Assembly: GCF_000739915.1 (NCBI RefSeq)
Contig: NZ_BBJT01000009.1
Location: 1-64,000 of the forward strand
Reading direction: 5' to 3'
DNA: 64,000 nucleotides
Source: Paenibacillus chitinolyticus NBRC 15660
GTDB taxonomy: Bacteria > Bacillota > Bacilli > Paenibacillales > NBRC-103111
Shown here: positions 16,877 through 25,950 of the stretch, piece after piece
Layout: each line of letters begins with the position of its first letter
How positions within the stretch are numbered: the first letter of the stretch is position 1
The notes under the pieces: model-generated
The model's input: only the letters and a program-made list of their open reading frames with translations
Told to the model about the DNA's origin: nothing
Database searches by the model: none
Position numbers and translations under genes: made by a program

Positions 16877-17812
16877 ATGCAAAATCCAGGACAATCGACT
16901 GTAAACGCATCCGGTAAATTTGCGCCCTTGATTAAGGACGAACATTTACAGGAGCAAATCGTCCGCCCGTCGCTGACCTACTGGAAGGATGCTTGGCGTC
17001 GACTTAAGAAAAATCGACTGGCTATGGCCGGCTTGTTTATACTCATTCTTCTGACTCTCGTTTCGATCGTGGCTCCATTCTTGTCGCATTTTGAGTATAG
17101 TGCGACGAATCCGTCCATCGCCAACCAGAAGCCGAATTCCGTGCACTGGTTCGGTACGGACGATCTGGGCCGCGATTTGTGGACCCGCGTATGGTGGGGG
17201 ACTCGTATCTCCCTGTTTATCGGGATTGTGGCTGCTGTCATTGACTTGATCGTCGGTGTTATCTACGGCGGTATTTCCGGCTACTACGGCGGCAAAGTCG
17301 ATTCCGTCATGCAGCGTTTTATCGAAATTATTTATTCCATTCCGTTCCTGCTGATCGCCATCCTCCTTATGATGGTGCTAAAGCCGGGCATTACGTCCAT
17401 TATCATCGCTTATTCGATCACCGGCTGGGTTCCGATGGCGCGGCTCGTACGCGGTCAGGTTCTTCAGCTGAAGGAACAGGAGTACGTTCTGGCTTCCCGC
17501 ACGCTGGGCGCCAACACGGGCCGTATTATTCTGCGCCACCTGATTCCGAATGCGCTTGGTATTATCGTGGTTCAAATCACGTTCGTAGTTCCTTCGGCGA
17601 TATTCGCGGAAGCCTTCCTGGGCTTCATCGGTATCGGTATCCGTCCGCCGCTCGCGTCGCTCGGATCCCTTCTGTCGGACGGAGCAGCTTCCATGCGTTA
17701 CTATCCGTTCCGCCTGCTGTTCCCGACAGCCGTATTCAGTCTTATTCTGCTAAGCTTCAACGTGCTCGGTGACGGTCTTCGTGACGCGCTCGATCCGAAG
17801 ATGCGTAAGTAA
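16877..17812 (+). CDS. oppC: Oligopeptide ABC transporter permease OppC
   Basis: A 311-residue permease. After a cytoplasmic N-terminus of about 45 residues with YWKDAWRRLKKNRLAMAG (OppC N-terminal domain) come six membrane segments. HWFGTDDLGRDLWTRVWWGTR is the family signature, and the EAA loop ILRHLIPNALGIIVVQIT appears near residue 220. It pairs with OppB. The purine-rich GGCGGGAAG before the ATG is a weak ribosome site that overlaps the oppB end, so coupling to oppB translation is likely. Confidence 0.93.
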   Translation: MQNPGQSTVNASGKFAPLIKDEHLQEQIVRPSLTYWKDAWRRLKKNRLAMAGLFILILLTLVSIVAPFLSHFEYSATNPSIANQKPNSVHWFGTDDLGRDLWTRVWWGTRISLFIGIVAAVIDLIVGVIYGGISGYYGGKVDSVMQRFIEIIYSIPFLLIAILLMMVLKPGITSIIIAYSITGWVPMARLVRGQVLQLKEQEYVLASRTLGANTGRIILRHLIPNALGIIVVQITFVVPSAIFAEAFLGFIGIGIRPPLASLGSLLSDGAASMRYYPFRLLFPTAVFSLILLSFNVLGDGLRDALDPKMRK

Positions 17813-17826
17813 AGGGAGGGAGTACC

Positions 17827-18873
17827 TTGAGTAAGCCCAAAGAAAATATTTTGGAAGTAAATGATTTGAAGGTCTCCTTTAACACCTACGCAGGTGAAGT
17901 TCAGGCGGTTCGCGGTGTCACATTCGATCTTAGAAAAGGCGAAGTGCTTGCAATCGTAGGGGAGTCCGGCTGCGGTAAATCCGTAACCTCCCAAACGCTC
18001 ATGCGTCTGATTCCTTCACCTCCCGGCGTTATTAAAGGAGGGTCCATCCTTTTTGACGGTAAAAAAGGCAAGGTGGACATCACCAAGCTTTCCAATAAAC
18101 AAATGGAATCCGTTCGCGGTTCCGAAATGGGTATGATTTTCCAGGACCCGATGACATCGCTCAATCCGACCATGACCGTGGGCAGACAGATCAGCGAAAG
18201 CTTGATCAAGCACCAGGGGATGACGAAGGAGCAGGCGCGTCAGCGTTCGATGGAACTTCTTCGCCTCGTCGGTCTCTCCAACGTGGAAGGCCGTATCAAG
18301 CAGTACCCGCACGAGTTTTCGGGCGGTATGCGTCAGCGGGTTATGATCGCCATCGCCTTGGCCTGCAACCCGAAGCTGCTCATCGCGGATGAGCCTACAA
18401 CGGCTCTCGACGTTACCGTACAAGCCCAAATCATCGATCTGATGAGAGAACTGTCCGTAAAAACGGGTTCCTCCATTATCCTGATTACGCATGACCTTGG
18501 CGTTGTTGCCGAAATGGCTGAACGCGTGGTCGTGATGTACGCGGGTAAAATTGTAGAAAAAGGGACTGTAGACGAAATTTTCTACGATCCGAGACATCCT
18601 TACACATGGGGACTTCTGAAATCCGTTCCCCGTCTCGATACGCGGGCGGACGAAGAGCTCATTCCGATCCCGGGAACGCCGCCGGACTTGTTCGCTCCGC
18701 CGAAAGGTTGCGCGTTCGCGGCACGCTGCCCATACGCCATGAAAGTGTGCGTAGAGGAAGATCCGGCACACACCCAGCTTTCGGCCGAGCACAGCGCAGC
18801 CTGCTGGCTGCTCCATCCGGATGCGCCTAAAGTCGAGCGTCCCGTTGAAGTAGGAGGGAAGCAGCATGTCTGA
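17827..18873 (+). CDS. oppD: Oligopeptide ABC transporter ATPase OppD
   Basis: A 348-residue ATPase starting with TTG at 17827 after AAAGGGAGGG. Walker A GESGCGKS (about 44-51), Q-loop MIFQDPMTSLNP, signature SGGMRQR, Walker B LLIADEPTTALD and H-loop ITHDLG are all present. The C-terminal oligopeptide-binding extension with CAFAARCPYAMKVC (cysteines that hold an iron-sulfur cluster or zinc in relatives) follows. It powers transport together with OppF. The last 8 bases overlap oppF. Confidence 0.94.
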   Translation: MSKPKENILEVNDLKVSFNTYAGEVQAVRGVTFDLRKGEVLAIVGESGCGKSVTSQTLMRLIPSPPGVIKGGSILFDGKKGKVDITKLSNKQMESVRGSEMGMIFQDPMTSLNPTMTVGRQISESLIKHQGMTKEQARQRSMELLRLVGLSNVEGRIKQYPHEFSGGMRQRVMIAIALACNPKLLIADEPTTALDVTVQAQIIDLMRELSVKTGSSIILITHDLGVVAEMAERVVVMYAGKIVEKGTVDEIFYDPRHPYTWGLLKSVPRLDTRADEELIPIPGTPPDLFAPPKGCAFAARCPYAMKVCVEEDPAHTQLSAEHSAACWLLHPDAPKVERPVEVGGKQHV

Positions 18874-19822
18874 TCAAACGATCTTATCCATCCGTAATAT
18901 GAAGAAGCATTTCGACCTCGGCCAGGGCAAAATCCTGAAAGCGGTCGATAACTTCTCGATCGATATCAAACGCGGTGAAACTTTCGGTCTGGTCGGTGAA
19001 TCCGGCTGCGGTAAATCCACGGCAGGACGTACGATTATCCGCCTCTACGAGGCGACGGACGGCGAAGTTATTTTTAACGGTGAGAACGTTCATAAACTGA
19101 GCGGCCGCAAAATGCGCGAATTTCACCGGAACATGCAAATGGTGTTCCAGGATCCGTACGCCTCGCTTAACCCGAGAATGACGGTAGGCAACATCATCGC
19201 GGAAGGTCTCGACATCCACGGTGTCGCTTCCGGCAGCAAACGCCGCGAGCGCGTAATCGAATTGCTGGATGCGGTAGGCCTTAACGCCGAGCACGCCAGC
19301 CGCTTCCCGCACGAATTTTCCGGCGGTCAGCGTCAGCGTATCGGGATCGCCCGCGCACTCGCAATCGAACCGCAGTTCATTATTGCGGACGAGCCGATTT
19401 CCGCACTTGACGTGTCCGTACAGGCACAGGTCGTCAACCTGTTCAAGAAGCTGCAAAAAGACCGGGGCCTGACTTACCTGTTCATCGCGCATGACCTTGC
19501 GATGGTGAAGCACATCTCCGATCGTATCGGCGTTATGTACCTGGGGAATCTGGTGGAAGTCACCACTTCCAAAGAGCTTTATGCAAACCCGCTTCACCCG
19601 TACACCGAATCTCTGCTTTCCGCGATTCCGATTCCGGATCCGGAAATCGAGCGCAAGCGTGAACGCATCATCCTGAAAGGCGAAGTTCCGAGCCCGCTCA
19701 ACCCGCCTAGCGGCTGTCCTTTCCGGACCCGCTGCCCTAAAGCTATGGATCAATGCGCGGTAACGATGCCTCCGATGAAAGAAGTGGAACCGGGGCATTT
19801 CGTGTCCTGCCACCTGTACTAA
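18866..19822 (+). CDS. oppF: Oligopeptide ABC transporter ATPase OppF
   Basis: A 318-residue ATPase, the partner of OppD. Walker A GESGCGKS (about 45-52), Q-loop [14 protein letters not shown], signature SGGQRQR, Walker [14 protein letters not shown]-loop IAHDLA. The C-terminal extension has [14 protein letters not shown]. It overlaps oppD by 8 bases, with GGAGGGAAGC inside oppD as ribosome site, so the two subunits are made together. A strong terminator follows, ending the operon. Confidence 0.94.
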   Translation: MSDQTILSIRNMKKHFDLGQGKILKAVDNFSIDIKRGETFGLVGESGCGKSTAGRTIIRLYEATDGEVIFNGENVHKLSGRKMREFHRNMQMVFQDPYASLNPRMTVGNIIAEGLDIHGVASGSKRRERVIELLDAVGLNAEHASRFPHEFSGGQRQRIGIARALAIEPQFIIADEPISALDVSVQAQVVNLFKKLQKDRGLTYLFIAHDLAMVKHISDRIGVMYLGNLVEVTTSKELYANPLHPYTESLLSAIPIPDPEIERKRERIILKGEVPSPLNPPSGCPFRTRCPKAMDQCAVTMPPMKEVEPGHFVSCHLY

Positions 19823-19843
19823 TCATTAATCGCTTTGTCATAG

Positions 19844-19894
19844 AACCGCCCGTCCGCTCTCCGGTCCAGGAGATGCGAGACGGGCGGTTTTTTT
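19844..19894 (+). terminator. Terminator of the opp operon
   Basis: AACCGCCCGTC and GACGGGCGGTT form a perfect 11-bp stem with a 24-base loop, followed by TTTTTTT. Confidence 0.9.
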
Positions 19895-19932
19895 ATCGTG
19901 CTGCCGCATATATCTATGGTAGGCGTAACGCG

Positions 19933-21222
19933 TTAGCCCGATACGGACGCGGCCCCTTGCACGGGTTTCTCTTGAGACTCTTTCGGAGCGGACTCTTCCT
20001 CGGCAGCCTGTTTGGGAAGCTTGAGAGTGTAAAAGACGGCCACGACAAGCATAAGCACGCCCAGTACTATGTAAATCCAGTCCAGCGAAACAAACCTCGG
20101 GTAGAACAAGGCGATAAGTCCGAGCGCCAGAGACTGTGCTCCCATCATCAGCGGATCGATCCACGCATTCACCCTTCCCATCATTTTGCCCTCCACAATT
20201 TGCGGCATCCAGCCGCCGATAGCTATATTGGCAGGTGCAATAAAAATTCCCATAAGGAGGAGGCCGAGTAGAAACAGCCAGACGTCATTGATATAACTGC
20301 CTCCGATCACCATAAGTCCGGTGGAGACGACGCTGCCTATGATCATGGCGTGCGGCTTTATTTTTTTGGCAAAAATGGTCCCGAGAGCGCTGCCGACCAA
20401 CACCCCGACGCCCAGGCAAACGGAATAAAGCGAAGCGAATTTCTCATACTCGTCGACTGCGAGTTTATATTTCAGCGTGAACAAGGGAAGAACGGCAAAG
20501 CCCCCGTTAACGAAACCGAAAAGAATAAATCCGCTAATCATGGACAGTAGAAGAGGCTTCCTCCAGATATATCGCATGCCTTCGGCAAAATCTCCCCAAA
20601 CGGTTTTAAGGCTCATATCCCGCCATTCTCCGGGTCCGTTAGGCTGCTGTACCTTCTCTTCAAAGCTGCAGGAACGGATAAGGAGAGCAGAAAGAACAAA
20701 CCCCAATCCGTCGATTATGACGGCGCCTTCTACTCCGATCCAGTGATACGCCAGAGCTCCGAGGGCCGTTCCGAAGAGCATGAACAAGCCGAACACCGTT
20801 TGGTTCAAACCGGCAGCCTGCATATACTGCTCCTTGGATAAGATGCCCTGCACAAGGCCGATTTCGGCCGGGGCGAAAAATTTCGCGACTGCGCTGCGAA
20901 GGAACAGAATCAGGAACGTGAGCGGCAATATTTCCAGAAAAAGCGAGAGGAAGAGCAGGACGGTCAGTCCGATTCGGATATAATTGGAATATAAGCAAAT
21001 GGACTTCCGGTTCATCCGGTCGGCCGCGACTCCGACGATAAAGAACACGAACAAGGTCGGTAGGGAATACATCATCTCCGCCAGCGTCATATAGAAGGGC
21101 TGGGAGCTGAAGCGATCGAGCAGGAAGAAGGCAAACGCCATGTTTCCGATCATGGTACCGAGCTGCGAGAAAAAGCTGGCGGTGAACAGTTTGACAAACA
21201 TACGGTTATGGAACACATTCAT
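19933..21222 (-). CDS. Major facilitator superfamily exporter
   Basis: A 429-residue MFS protein with about twelve membrane segments, of the macrolide/enterobactin-exporter type (MFS_3). The A-loop between helices 2 and 3 reads VGVAADRMNRKS, the usual GxxaDrxxRr motif; LRSAVAKFFAPAEIGLVQGIL and GLNQTVFGLFMLFGTALGA are also family-like. It is likely a proton-driven drug or metabolite exporter; the substrate cannot be told. GAAAGGATCGATACTG precedes the ATG. The gene opposes the opp operon and is divergent from bshC. I see no regulator gene beside it. Confidence 0.88.
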   Translation of the reverse strand: MNVFHNRMFVKLFTASFFSQLGTMIGNMAFAFFLLDRFSSQPFYMTLAEMMYSLPTLFVFFIVGVAADRMNRKSICLYSNYIRIGLTVLLFLSLFLEILPLTFLILFLRSAVAKFFAPAEIGLVQGILSKEQYMQAAGLNQTVFGLFMLFGTALGALAYHWIGVEGAVIIDGLGFVLSALLIRSCSFEEKVQQPNGPGEWRDMSLKTVWGDFAEGMRYIWRKPLLLSMISGFILFGFVNGGFAVLPLFTLKYKLAVDEYEKFASLYSVCLGVGVLVGSALGTIFAKKIKPHAMIIGSVVSTGLMVIGGSYINDVWLFLLGLLLMGIFIAPANIAIGGWMPQIVEGKMMGRVNAWIDPLMMGAQSLALGLIALFYPRFVSLDWIYIVLGVLMLVVAVFYTLKLPKQAAEEESAPKESQEKPVQGAASVSG

Positions 21223-21409
21223 CAGTATCGATCCTTTCTATTTTCGAGCGGTACGTTCTATATTCATAATAGAAGATATTGGAAGAAGATGAAAGAGGCG
21301 CGCGAATGAAGCTTTCAGCAGCCTGAGGCGGTAAGGGATCTAGGTCTGCAGACGGAGAGAAGGAACGGCATTTTTTGTACCCGATATAAAAAAATTAGCA
21401 ACTTCCATT

Positions 21410-21438
21410 TTGACGTCAAGGTCATTGCCGTGTACAAT
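21410..21438 (+). promoter_or_regulatory. Sigma-A promoter for bshC-ahcY
   Basis: TTGACG (21410-21415) and TACAAT (21433-21438) are exactly 17 bases apart, about 50 bases before the bshC start. Confidence 0.75.
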
Positions 21439-21490
21439 CAATTAAGAGTAAAAATCCGACAGTGGTTACGGGGGAGGCGGCTGCAGAGAG

Positions 21491-23125
21491 ATGCCGTGGA
21501 AAGCTTATCAATGGAAGAAGAGCCAACCTTTAACCGAGGATTACATCCATCATTTCGACCGTGTGTCGGCATTGTTTGATTATAATCCATGGGACAAAGG
21601 AAGTTTGCACCGCCGCGCCGAAGCGGTTCGCCATACGGAAGGAAACCGGGCGGACCGGAAGCGTCTGGCCGAGGTGCTTCTTGAATATAACCGCCGTATC
21701 GGCAATCAAGAGACGGCGCTCAGTGCGGCCGCCGGTCTGGCCGAGGAGAATTCGCTTACCGTAGTGGGAGGCCAGCAGGCAGGCTTGTTCGGTGGGCCGC
21801 TGCTTGTCATCTACAAAGCGATTACCGTTCTTATCGCCGCAAGGCAAGCCCAGGCGGAGCTGGGTACGCCGGTCGTACCGGTATTTTGGATCGCAGGAGA
21901 GGATCACGACTTCGATGAGGTCGATCACATTCAGGTACAGCGTCCGGAACTGGACGTACATAAGCTGTCGATCCGGCGTCCGTGGAATTTGCGGACATCG
22001 GTCAGCCGCTGGCAGGCGGACGAACAGGCTTGGGAAGACGCGTTCCGCCGGCTGGATGAGTCGCTGCCGGATAGCCCGCATAAGACGGAGCTGCTGAGCC
22101 GTATGCGCTCGTCGATGAACGGTCTGACCACGCTCAGCGACACGTTCGCCGGCTGGATGGCCGCGCTGTTCGGCGACAGCGGGCTAGTCCTCCTCGACGC
22201 GGACGATCCCGCCCTGCGCAAGCTGGAGTCGCCGATGTTCACGCGCCTCATCGGCGCTAACGAGCTTCTCGCGGACGCGCTGATGCGCGGCCGCCGCGAA
22301 CTTGAGACGCTCGGCTATACGCCTCAAGTGGACGTGACGGACGAACAGTCGCATCTGTTCGTCATCGAGCCTGACGGCGAGCGGGTCCTGCTGCAGCGCA
22401 GCGGGGAAGGCTTCGCCGACAAGAAAGACCTGCGCGCCTACAGCAGGGAAGAACTGCTGGCCCTCGCGGAGAGGGAACCGGAACGCCTCAGCAACGGCGT
22501 TCTTTCCCGCCCGCTCATGCAGGAGTTCCTGCTTCCGGTGCTGGGCACCGTGCTCGGTCCCGCGGAGGTGGCCTACTGGGCGATGACGCGGGACGCGTTC
22601 GCGCTGCACGGCATGACGATGCCGATTCTCCTGCCGCGGCTGGAGTTCACGCTCGTCGAAGATGCCGTAACGAAATGGATGGACCGGTACGACCTGTCCA
22701 TGGATGACGTTACGGAGGGCATTGACGAGCGTAGAGAAGCGTGGCTCCGCGCGCAGAGCCCTTTTCCGGTCGGGGAACGGTTCGAAGAAGCGCGCGTGCG
22801 CGTGAAAGAGGCATACACCCCTCTCGTGGACTCGCTTGCCGCTATCGAAGCGGGATTGCCGGAGCTGGGGCATACCAACCTGGATAAGATCCTTCACCAG
22901 ATCGATTACCTGGAACGCAAGGCGGAGCAGGCGCTTGTCCGCCGGCATGATGCGGCCTTATCCCAGTGGAAGCGCATTGAGCTGGCTCTGATGCCGTTGG
23001 GCAAACCGCAGGAGCGGGTATACAACTTATGCGCCTATTTGAATCGATATGGGGATAAGTGGCTTAGCGAGCTGCTGGACGCGGATTTGCCGATGGACGG
23101 GGGCCACTACCTGGTTTATATTTAA
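21491..23125 (+). CDS. bshC: Bacillithiol synthase BshC (putative cysteine ligase)
   Basis: A 544-residue BshC, which adds cysteine to glucosaminyl-malate in the last step of bacillithiol synthesis, the main low-molecular-weight thiol of many Firmicutes. Family signatures are VVGGQQAGLFGGPLLVIYKAIT (about 91-112), PVFWIAGEDHDFDEVDHI (about 129-146) and a C-terminal coiled coil (about 450-500). Length matches the family (about 540). GGGGGAGGCGG lies 10 bases before the ATG. It stands just upstream of the dcw region as yllA does in B. subtilis, but here ahcY and a lipoprotein gene separate it from mraZ. Confidence 0.93.
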   Translation: MPWKAYQWKKSQPLTEDYIHHFDRVSALFDYNPWDKGSLHRRAEAVRHTEGNRADRKRLAEVLLEYNRRIGNQETALSAAAGLAEENSLTVVGGQQAGLFGGPLLVIYKAITVLIAARQAQAELGTPVVPVFWIAGEDHDFDEVDHIQVQRPELDVHKLSIRRPWNLRTSVSRWQADEQAWEDAFRRLDESLPDSPHKTELLSRMRSSMNGLTTLSDTFAGWMAALFGDSGLVLLDADDPALRKLESPMFTRLIGANELLADALMRGRRELETLGYTPQVDVTDEQSHLFVIEPDGERVLLQRSGEGFADKKDLRAYSREELLALAEREPERLSNGVLSRPLMQEFLLPVLGTVLGPAEVAYWAMTRDAFALHGMTMPILLPRLEFTLVEDAVTKWMDRYDLSMDDVTEGIDERREAWLRAQSPFPVGERFEEARVRVKEAYTPLVDSLAAIEAGLPELGHTNLDKILHQIDYLERKAEQALVRRHDAALSQWKRIELALMPLGKPQERVYNLCAYLNRYGDKWLSELLDADLPMDGGHYLVYI

Positions 23126-23176
23126 CTAGACAGCCTATATAGAAGAAGATTTTAGCAATCGAGGAGGAATAGTTGA

Positions 23177-24439
23177 ATGAACGCAGTAGAACGCAGCATC
23201 GTAGCGGATCAATCCCTGGCGCCCGAAGGGCATTTGAAAATCGATTGGGTTAAGGCGCATATGCCGGTATTAAACCGTATCCGCGAGCAGTTCGAGAAAG
23301 AGCAGCCGTTCCGCGGACTTAAAGTAGCCATTTCTCTTCACTTGGAAGCGAAAACCGCCTATCTGGCGAAAGTCGTTCAAGCGGGTGGAGCGGAAGTGAC
23401 GATTACGGGAAGCAACCCGCTATCGACGCAGGACGATGTTTGTGCGGCTTTGGCGGAAGACGGCATCACGGTGTTCGCCAAGTATAATCCGGATCCGAAG
23501 GAATACAAAGAGCTCATGATCAAAACGCTCGAAACGAAGCCGGACCTGATTATTGACGACGGCGGCGATCTGGTAACTATTCTTCACTCGGAGCGCAGAG
23601 ATTTGCTGGCAGGCGTGCGCGGCGGAGCGGAAGAAACGACGACCGGCATTCTGCGCCTGAAGGCGCTTGACAAGGAAGGCCGTCTGGAATTCCCGATGGT
23701 GGCCGTGAACGATGCGTTCTGCAAGTACTTGTTCGACAACCGTTACGGAACCGGACAATCCGTATTCGACGGAATCAACCGTACGACCAACCTGGTGGTC
23801 GCCGGCAAAACCGTTGTCGTGGTCGGCTACGGCTGGTGCGGCAAAGGCGTTGCGATGCGTGCCAAAGGTCTGGGCGCTCAAGTTGTCGTTACGGAGATCG
23901 ACGCGATTAAAGCGGTTGAGGCTTACATGGACGGCTTTACCGTTCTTCCCATGTCCGAAGCGGCTAAAATCGGCGATTATTTCGTGACGGTGACGGGCAA
24001 CCGTGACGTGATCCGCGGCGAGCATTTCGAAGTGATGAAGGACGGCGCGATTTTGTCCAATGCGGGGCACTTCGATGTCGAGGTCAACAAACCCGAACTG
24101 GCAGCTCAGTCTTCTTCCGTTCGTACGGTACGCCGTAACATCGAAGAGTACCAGCTGAAAGACGGACGTAAAATTTATCTCCTGGCGGAAGGACGTCTGG
24201 TTAACCTGGCGGCGGGAGACGGCCATCCGGCGGAGATTATGGATATGACCTTCGCGCTTCAAGCGTTGTCGCTCAAGTACGTGAACGACCGTTACGAAGA
24301 GATCGGTAAAACCGTCGTGAATGTTCCTTATGAGCTTGATGAGCAGGTAGCGCGTTACAAGCTGGAGTCGCTCGGCATTTCCATCGACCGGCTTTCCGAC
24401 GAGCAGAAGGCTTATCTGCAAAGCTGGCAGGAGCATTAA
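23177..24439 (+). CDS. ahcY: S-adenosylhomocysteine hydrolase
   Basis: A 420-residue NAD-dependent enzyme that splits S-adenosylhomocysteine into adenosine and homocysteine. Seen: ISLHLEAKTAYL, the substrate phrase DDGGDLVT, GAEETTTGILRLKAL, VNDAFCKYLFDNRYGTGQS (Lys and Asp of the active site), the NAD-binding loop VVVGYGWCGKG (about 215-225) and LVNLAAGDGHPAEIMDMTF. The length is that of the short bacterial type. Many Bacilli use MtnN plus LuxS instead of this enzyme. It follows bshC by 51 bases with GAGGAGG before the ATG, so the two are probably one operon, closed by a terminator. Confidence 0.95.
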   Translation: MNAVERSIVADQSLAPEGHLKIDWVKAHMPVLNRIREQFEKEQPFRGLKVAISLHLEAKTAYLAKVVQAGGAEVTITGSNPLSTQDDVCAALAEDGITVFAKYNPDPKEYKELMIKTLETKPDLIIDDGGDLVTILHSERRDLLAGVRGGAEETTTGILRLKALDKEGRLEFPMVAVNDAFCKYLFDNRYGTGQSVFDGINRTTNLVVAGKTVVVVGYGWCGKGVAMRAKGLGAQVVVTEIDAIKAVEAYMDGFTVLPMSEAAKIGDYFVTVTGNRDVIRGEHFEVMKDGAILSNAGHFDVEVNKPELAAQSSSVRTVRRNIEEYQLKDGRKIYLLAEGRLVNLAAGDGHPAEIMDMTFALQALSLKYVNDRYEEIGKTVVNVPYELDEQVARYKLESLGISIDRLSDEQKAYLQSWQEH

Positions 24440-24453
24440 TCTATTGAATGGTT

Positions 24454-24506
24454 AAAAATCGCTTCTTGTTTCCGGTGTATAACCGGAAGCGGGAGGCGTT
24501 TTTTTG
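24454..24506 (+). terminator. Terminator after ahcY
   Basis: CGCTTC...TTCCGGT pairs with ACCGGAA...GAGGCG around GTATA, flanked by AAAAAT and TTTTTTT. Confidence 0.8.
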
Positions 24507-24635
24507 TTGGCTGTACATGCGGCCGCAGATGGCTCCAAGGAGCGGAAAATTTCACTGGTCTGATTTTGCAACTTCCCCGATAAGAATGCGTCAAAAGGTT
24601 GAATAGAAAAATATGGAATAACCATAGGGGGTCTT

Positions 24636-25766
24636 ATGAAACACAACCATGCGGTAAGGGGAAGGAAGCGGGAGAGTGACGGAGACGGCAAACGGGACAG
24701 TTTTAGAATAGCAAGGCGGGGATTGATCGTCGCACTGCTTGTAGGTGCAAGCTTGACGGGATGCAGCGCCGCCGATAAAGGGGCTTCAACGGCTGACCAG
24801 AAATCGGGAACCGCTGCAACTGCGTCTTTGAACACGGAAATGATGAAGAAAGAAGGCGCGTCCAAGCAAGCCGATGGGAATAGTGCCTCCCCGGCACCGG
24901 CCGCCGTTAATCCGTCCGCAACTCCGGCAGCCGCAGACGGATTTGACCGCAAGGTGATCTACAAGGGAAATCTCGTAGCCGAAGTGGAGGATTACGCCAA
25001 AGCGCAAAGGGCTTTGCGTGAGCTGGTGACAGCGAGCGGTGCGTATATCCTGCAGTTTACCGAAGACAACACCGCCTCCGAAATAGGGGGCACATTTACT
25101 ATCAAAGTCGCAGCGGGAGGTTTTTCTTCGCTTCTCGACGGCATCGAGAAAATCAGCCCCACCCGGCAAAGAAATATAACGGGTCAGGACGTGACGGAGG
25201 AGTACGTGGACCTGACTTCCCGGCTTAAAGCGAAGGAGGTCGTGGAGGCCAGATTGCTCGCGTTTATGGAGAAAGCGACGAAGTCGGACGAGCTGCTCGC
25301 TTTTTCCGCGGAGCTTGGCAAAGTCCAGGAAGAGATTGAACGGATCAAAGGCCGGATGCGTTTTCTGGATCAAAACGTAGAGTACTCGACGGTGGAACTC
25401 AAGCTGGTTCAGCCGAAAGAAGGCGTTCTTTTAAAAGGGGCCGGAACGCCTTTTGGCAAGCAAATCGGAAGTACATTTACCAAAAGCATTGACTTTATTT
25501 TTACGCTTTTAAAAGGCCTCGTCATTTTTGTAACGGCATTGCTTCCTGTCGCGGCCATCGCTCTGGTTATCGGACTGCCGATTTATTTCGGGGTCCGGTC
25601 GAGAAACAGACGCAGAATGAAGCAAGTCGAAGCACAGAAGTTTACGCAAGCTTTCGAATCGCGGCAGCCTGACTCATCGTTTCATGAAAAAGGCAAGGCG
25701 TTAGAAGACAATACGGACCCGATTAGGCAGGACGAATCCACCGTTCCGGAAAAAGAAAAACAATAA
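24636..25766 (+). CDS. DUF4349 lipoprotein
   Basis: A 376-residue envelope protein. An unusually long basic N-terminus (about 25 residues, RGRKRESDGDGKRDSFRIARR) precedes the hydrophobic signal and the lipobox SLTGC (Cys43). A Ser/Ala/Pro-rich tether leads to the DUF4349 domain (about 105-265): KVIYKGNLVAEVEDY, GGTFTIKVAAGGFSSLL, DVTEEYVDLTSRLKAKE, then a coiled coil and VEYSTVELKL. A membrane helix (about 285-315) and a charged tail of 60 residues end the protein, so it is anchored at both ends. AGGGGGTCTT precedes the ATG. Function unknown; the domain is common in Gram-positive envelopes. Confidence 0.85.
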   Translation: MKHNHAVRGRKRESDGDGKRDSFRIARRGLIVALLVGASLTGCSAADKGASTADQKSGTAATASLNTEMMKKEGASKQADGNSASPAPAAVNPSATPAAADGFDRKVIYKGNLVAEVEDYAKAQRALRELVTASGAYILQFTEDNTASEIGGTFTIKVAAGGFSSLLDGIEKISPTRQRNITGQDVTEEYVDLTSRLKAKEVVEARLLAFMEKATKSDELLAFSAELGKVQEEIERIKGRMRFLDQNVEYSTVELKLVQPKEGVLLKGAGTPFGKQIGSTFTKSIDFIFTLLKGLVIFVTALLPVAAIALVIGLPIYFGVRSRNRRRMKQVEAQKFTQAFESRQPDSSFHEKGKALEDNTDPIRQDESTVPEKEKQ

Positions 25767-25768
25767 AA

Positions 25769-25777
25769 TTATCCACA
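25769..25777 (+). promoter_or_regulatory. DnaA box 1
   Basis: A perfect TTATCCACA, directly after the DUF4349 lipoprotein gene and touching the 5' base of its terminator. Confidence 0.6.
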
Positions 25778-25805
25778 GTCTGGTGCGCTGCACCGGACTT
25801 TTTTA
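25777..25805 (+). terminator. Terminator of the DUF4349 gene
   Basis: AGTCTGGTGC pairs with GCACCGGACT (one T-G pair) around GCT and is followed by TTTTTTATTTTTTT. Confidence 0.85.
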
Positions 25806-25819
25806 TTTTTTTAGCCGAC

Positions 25820-25828
25820 TTATCCACA
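25820..25828 (+). promoter_or_regulatory. DnaA box 2
   Basis: A second perfect TTATCCACA in the same orientation, 51 bases after the first and about 75-120 bases upstream of the MraZ repeats. A candidate -35 TTGACG lies at 25847-25852 with only a poor -10 (GATTTT at 25871-25876). Confidence 0.6.
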
Positions 25829-25903
25829 AAATGAGAAAAATTAATTTTGACGATTTATGCTTAATAGAAGGATTTTACGTGTAAATGAAGAAGTAAACAT
25901 ACT

Positions 25904-25943
25904 GAAGTGGAGAAAAGTGGCGCAAAGTGGGGCGAAAGGGGTG
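25904..25943 (+). promoter_or_regulatory. MraZ operator (10-bp direct repeats)
   Basis: AAGTGG at 25905, AAAGTGG at 25914 and AAAGTGG at 25924, followed by the degenerate AAAGGGG near 25935, keep GTGG on one face of the helix at a 10-base period. This is the arrangement of known MraZ binding sites (TGGG or AAAGTG repeats before mraZ). The fourth unit overlaps the ribosome site, so autoregulation is likely. Confidence 0.8.
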
Positions 25944-25950
25944 AGGGTCA

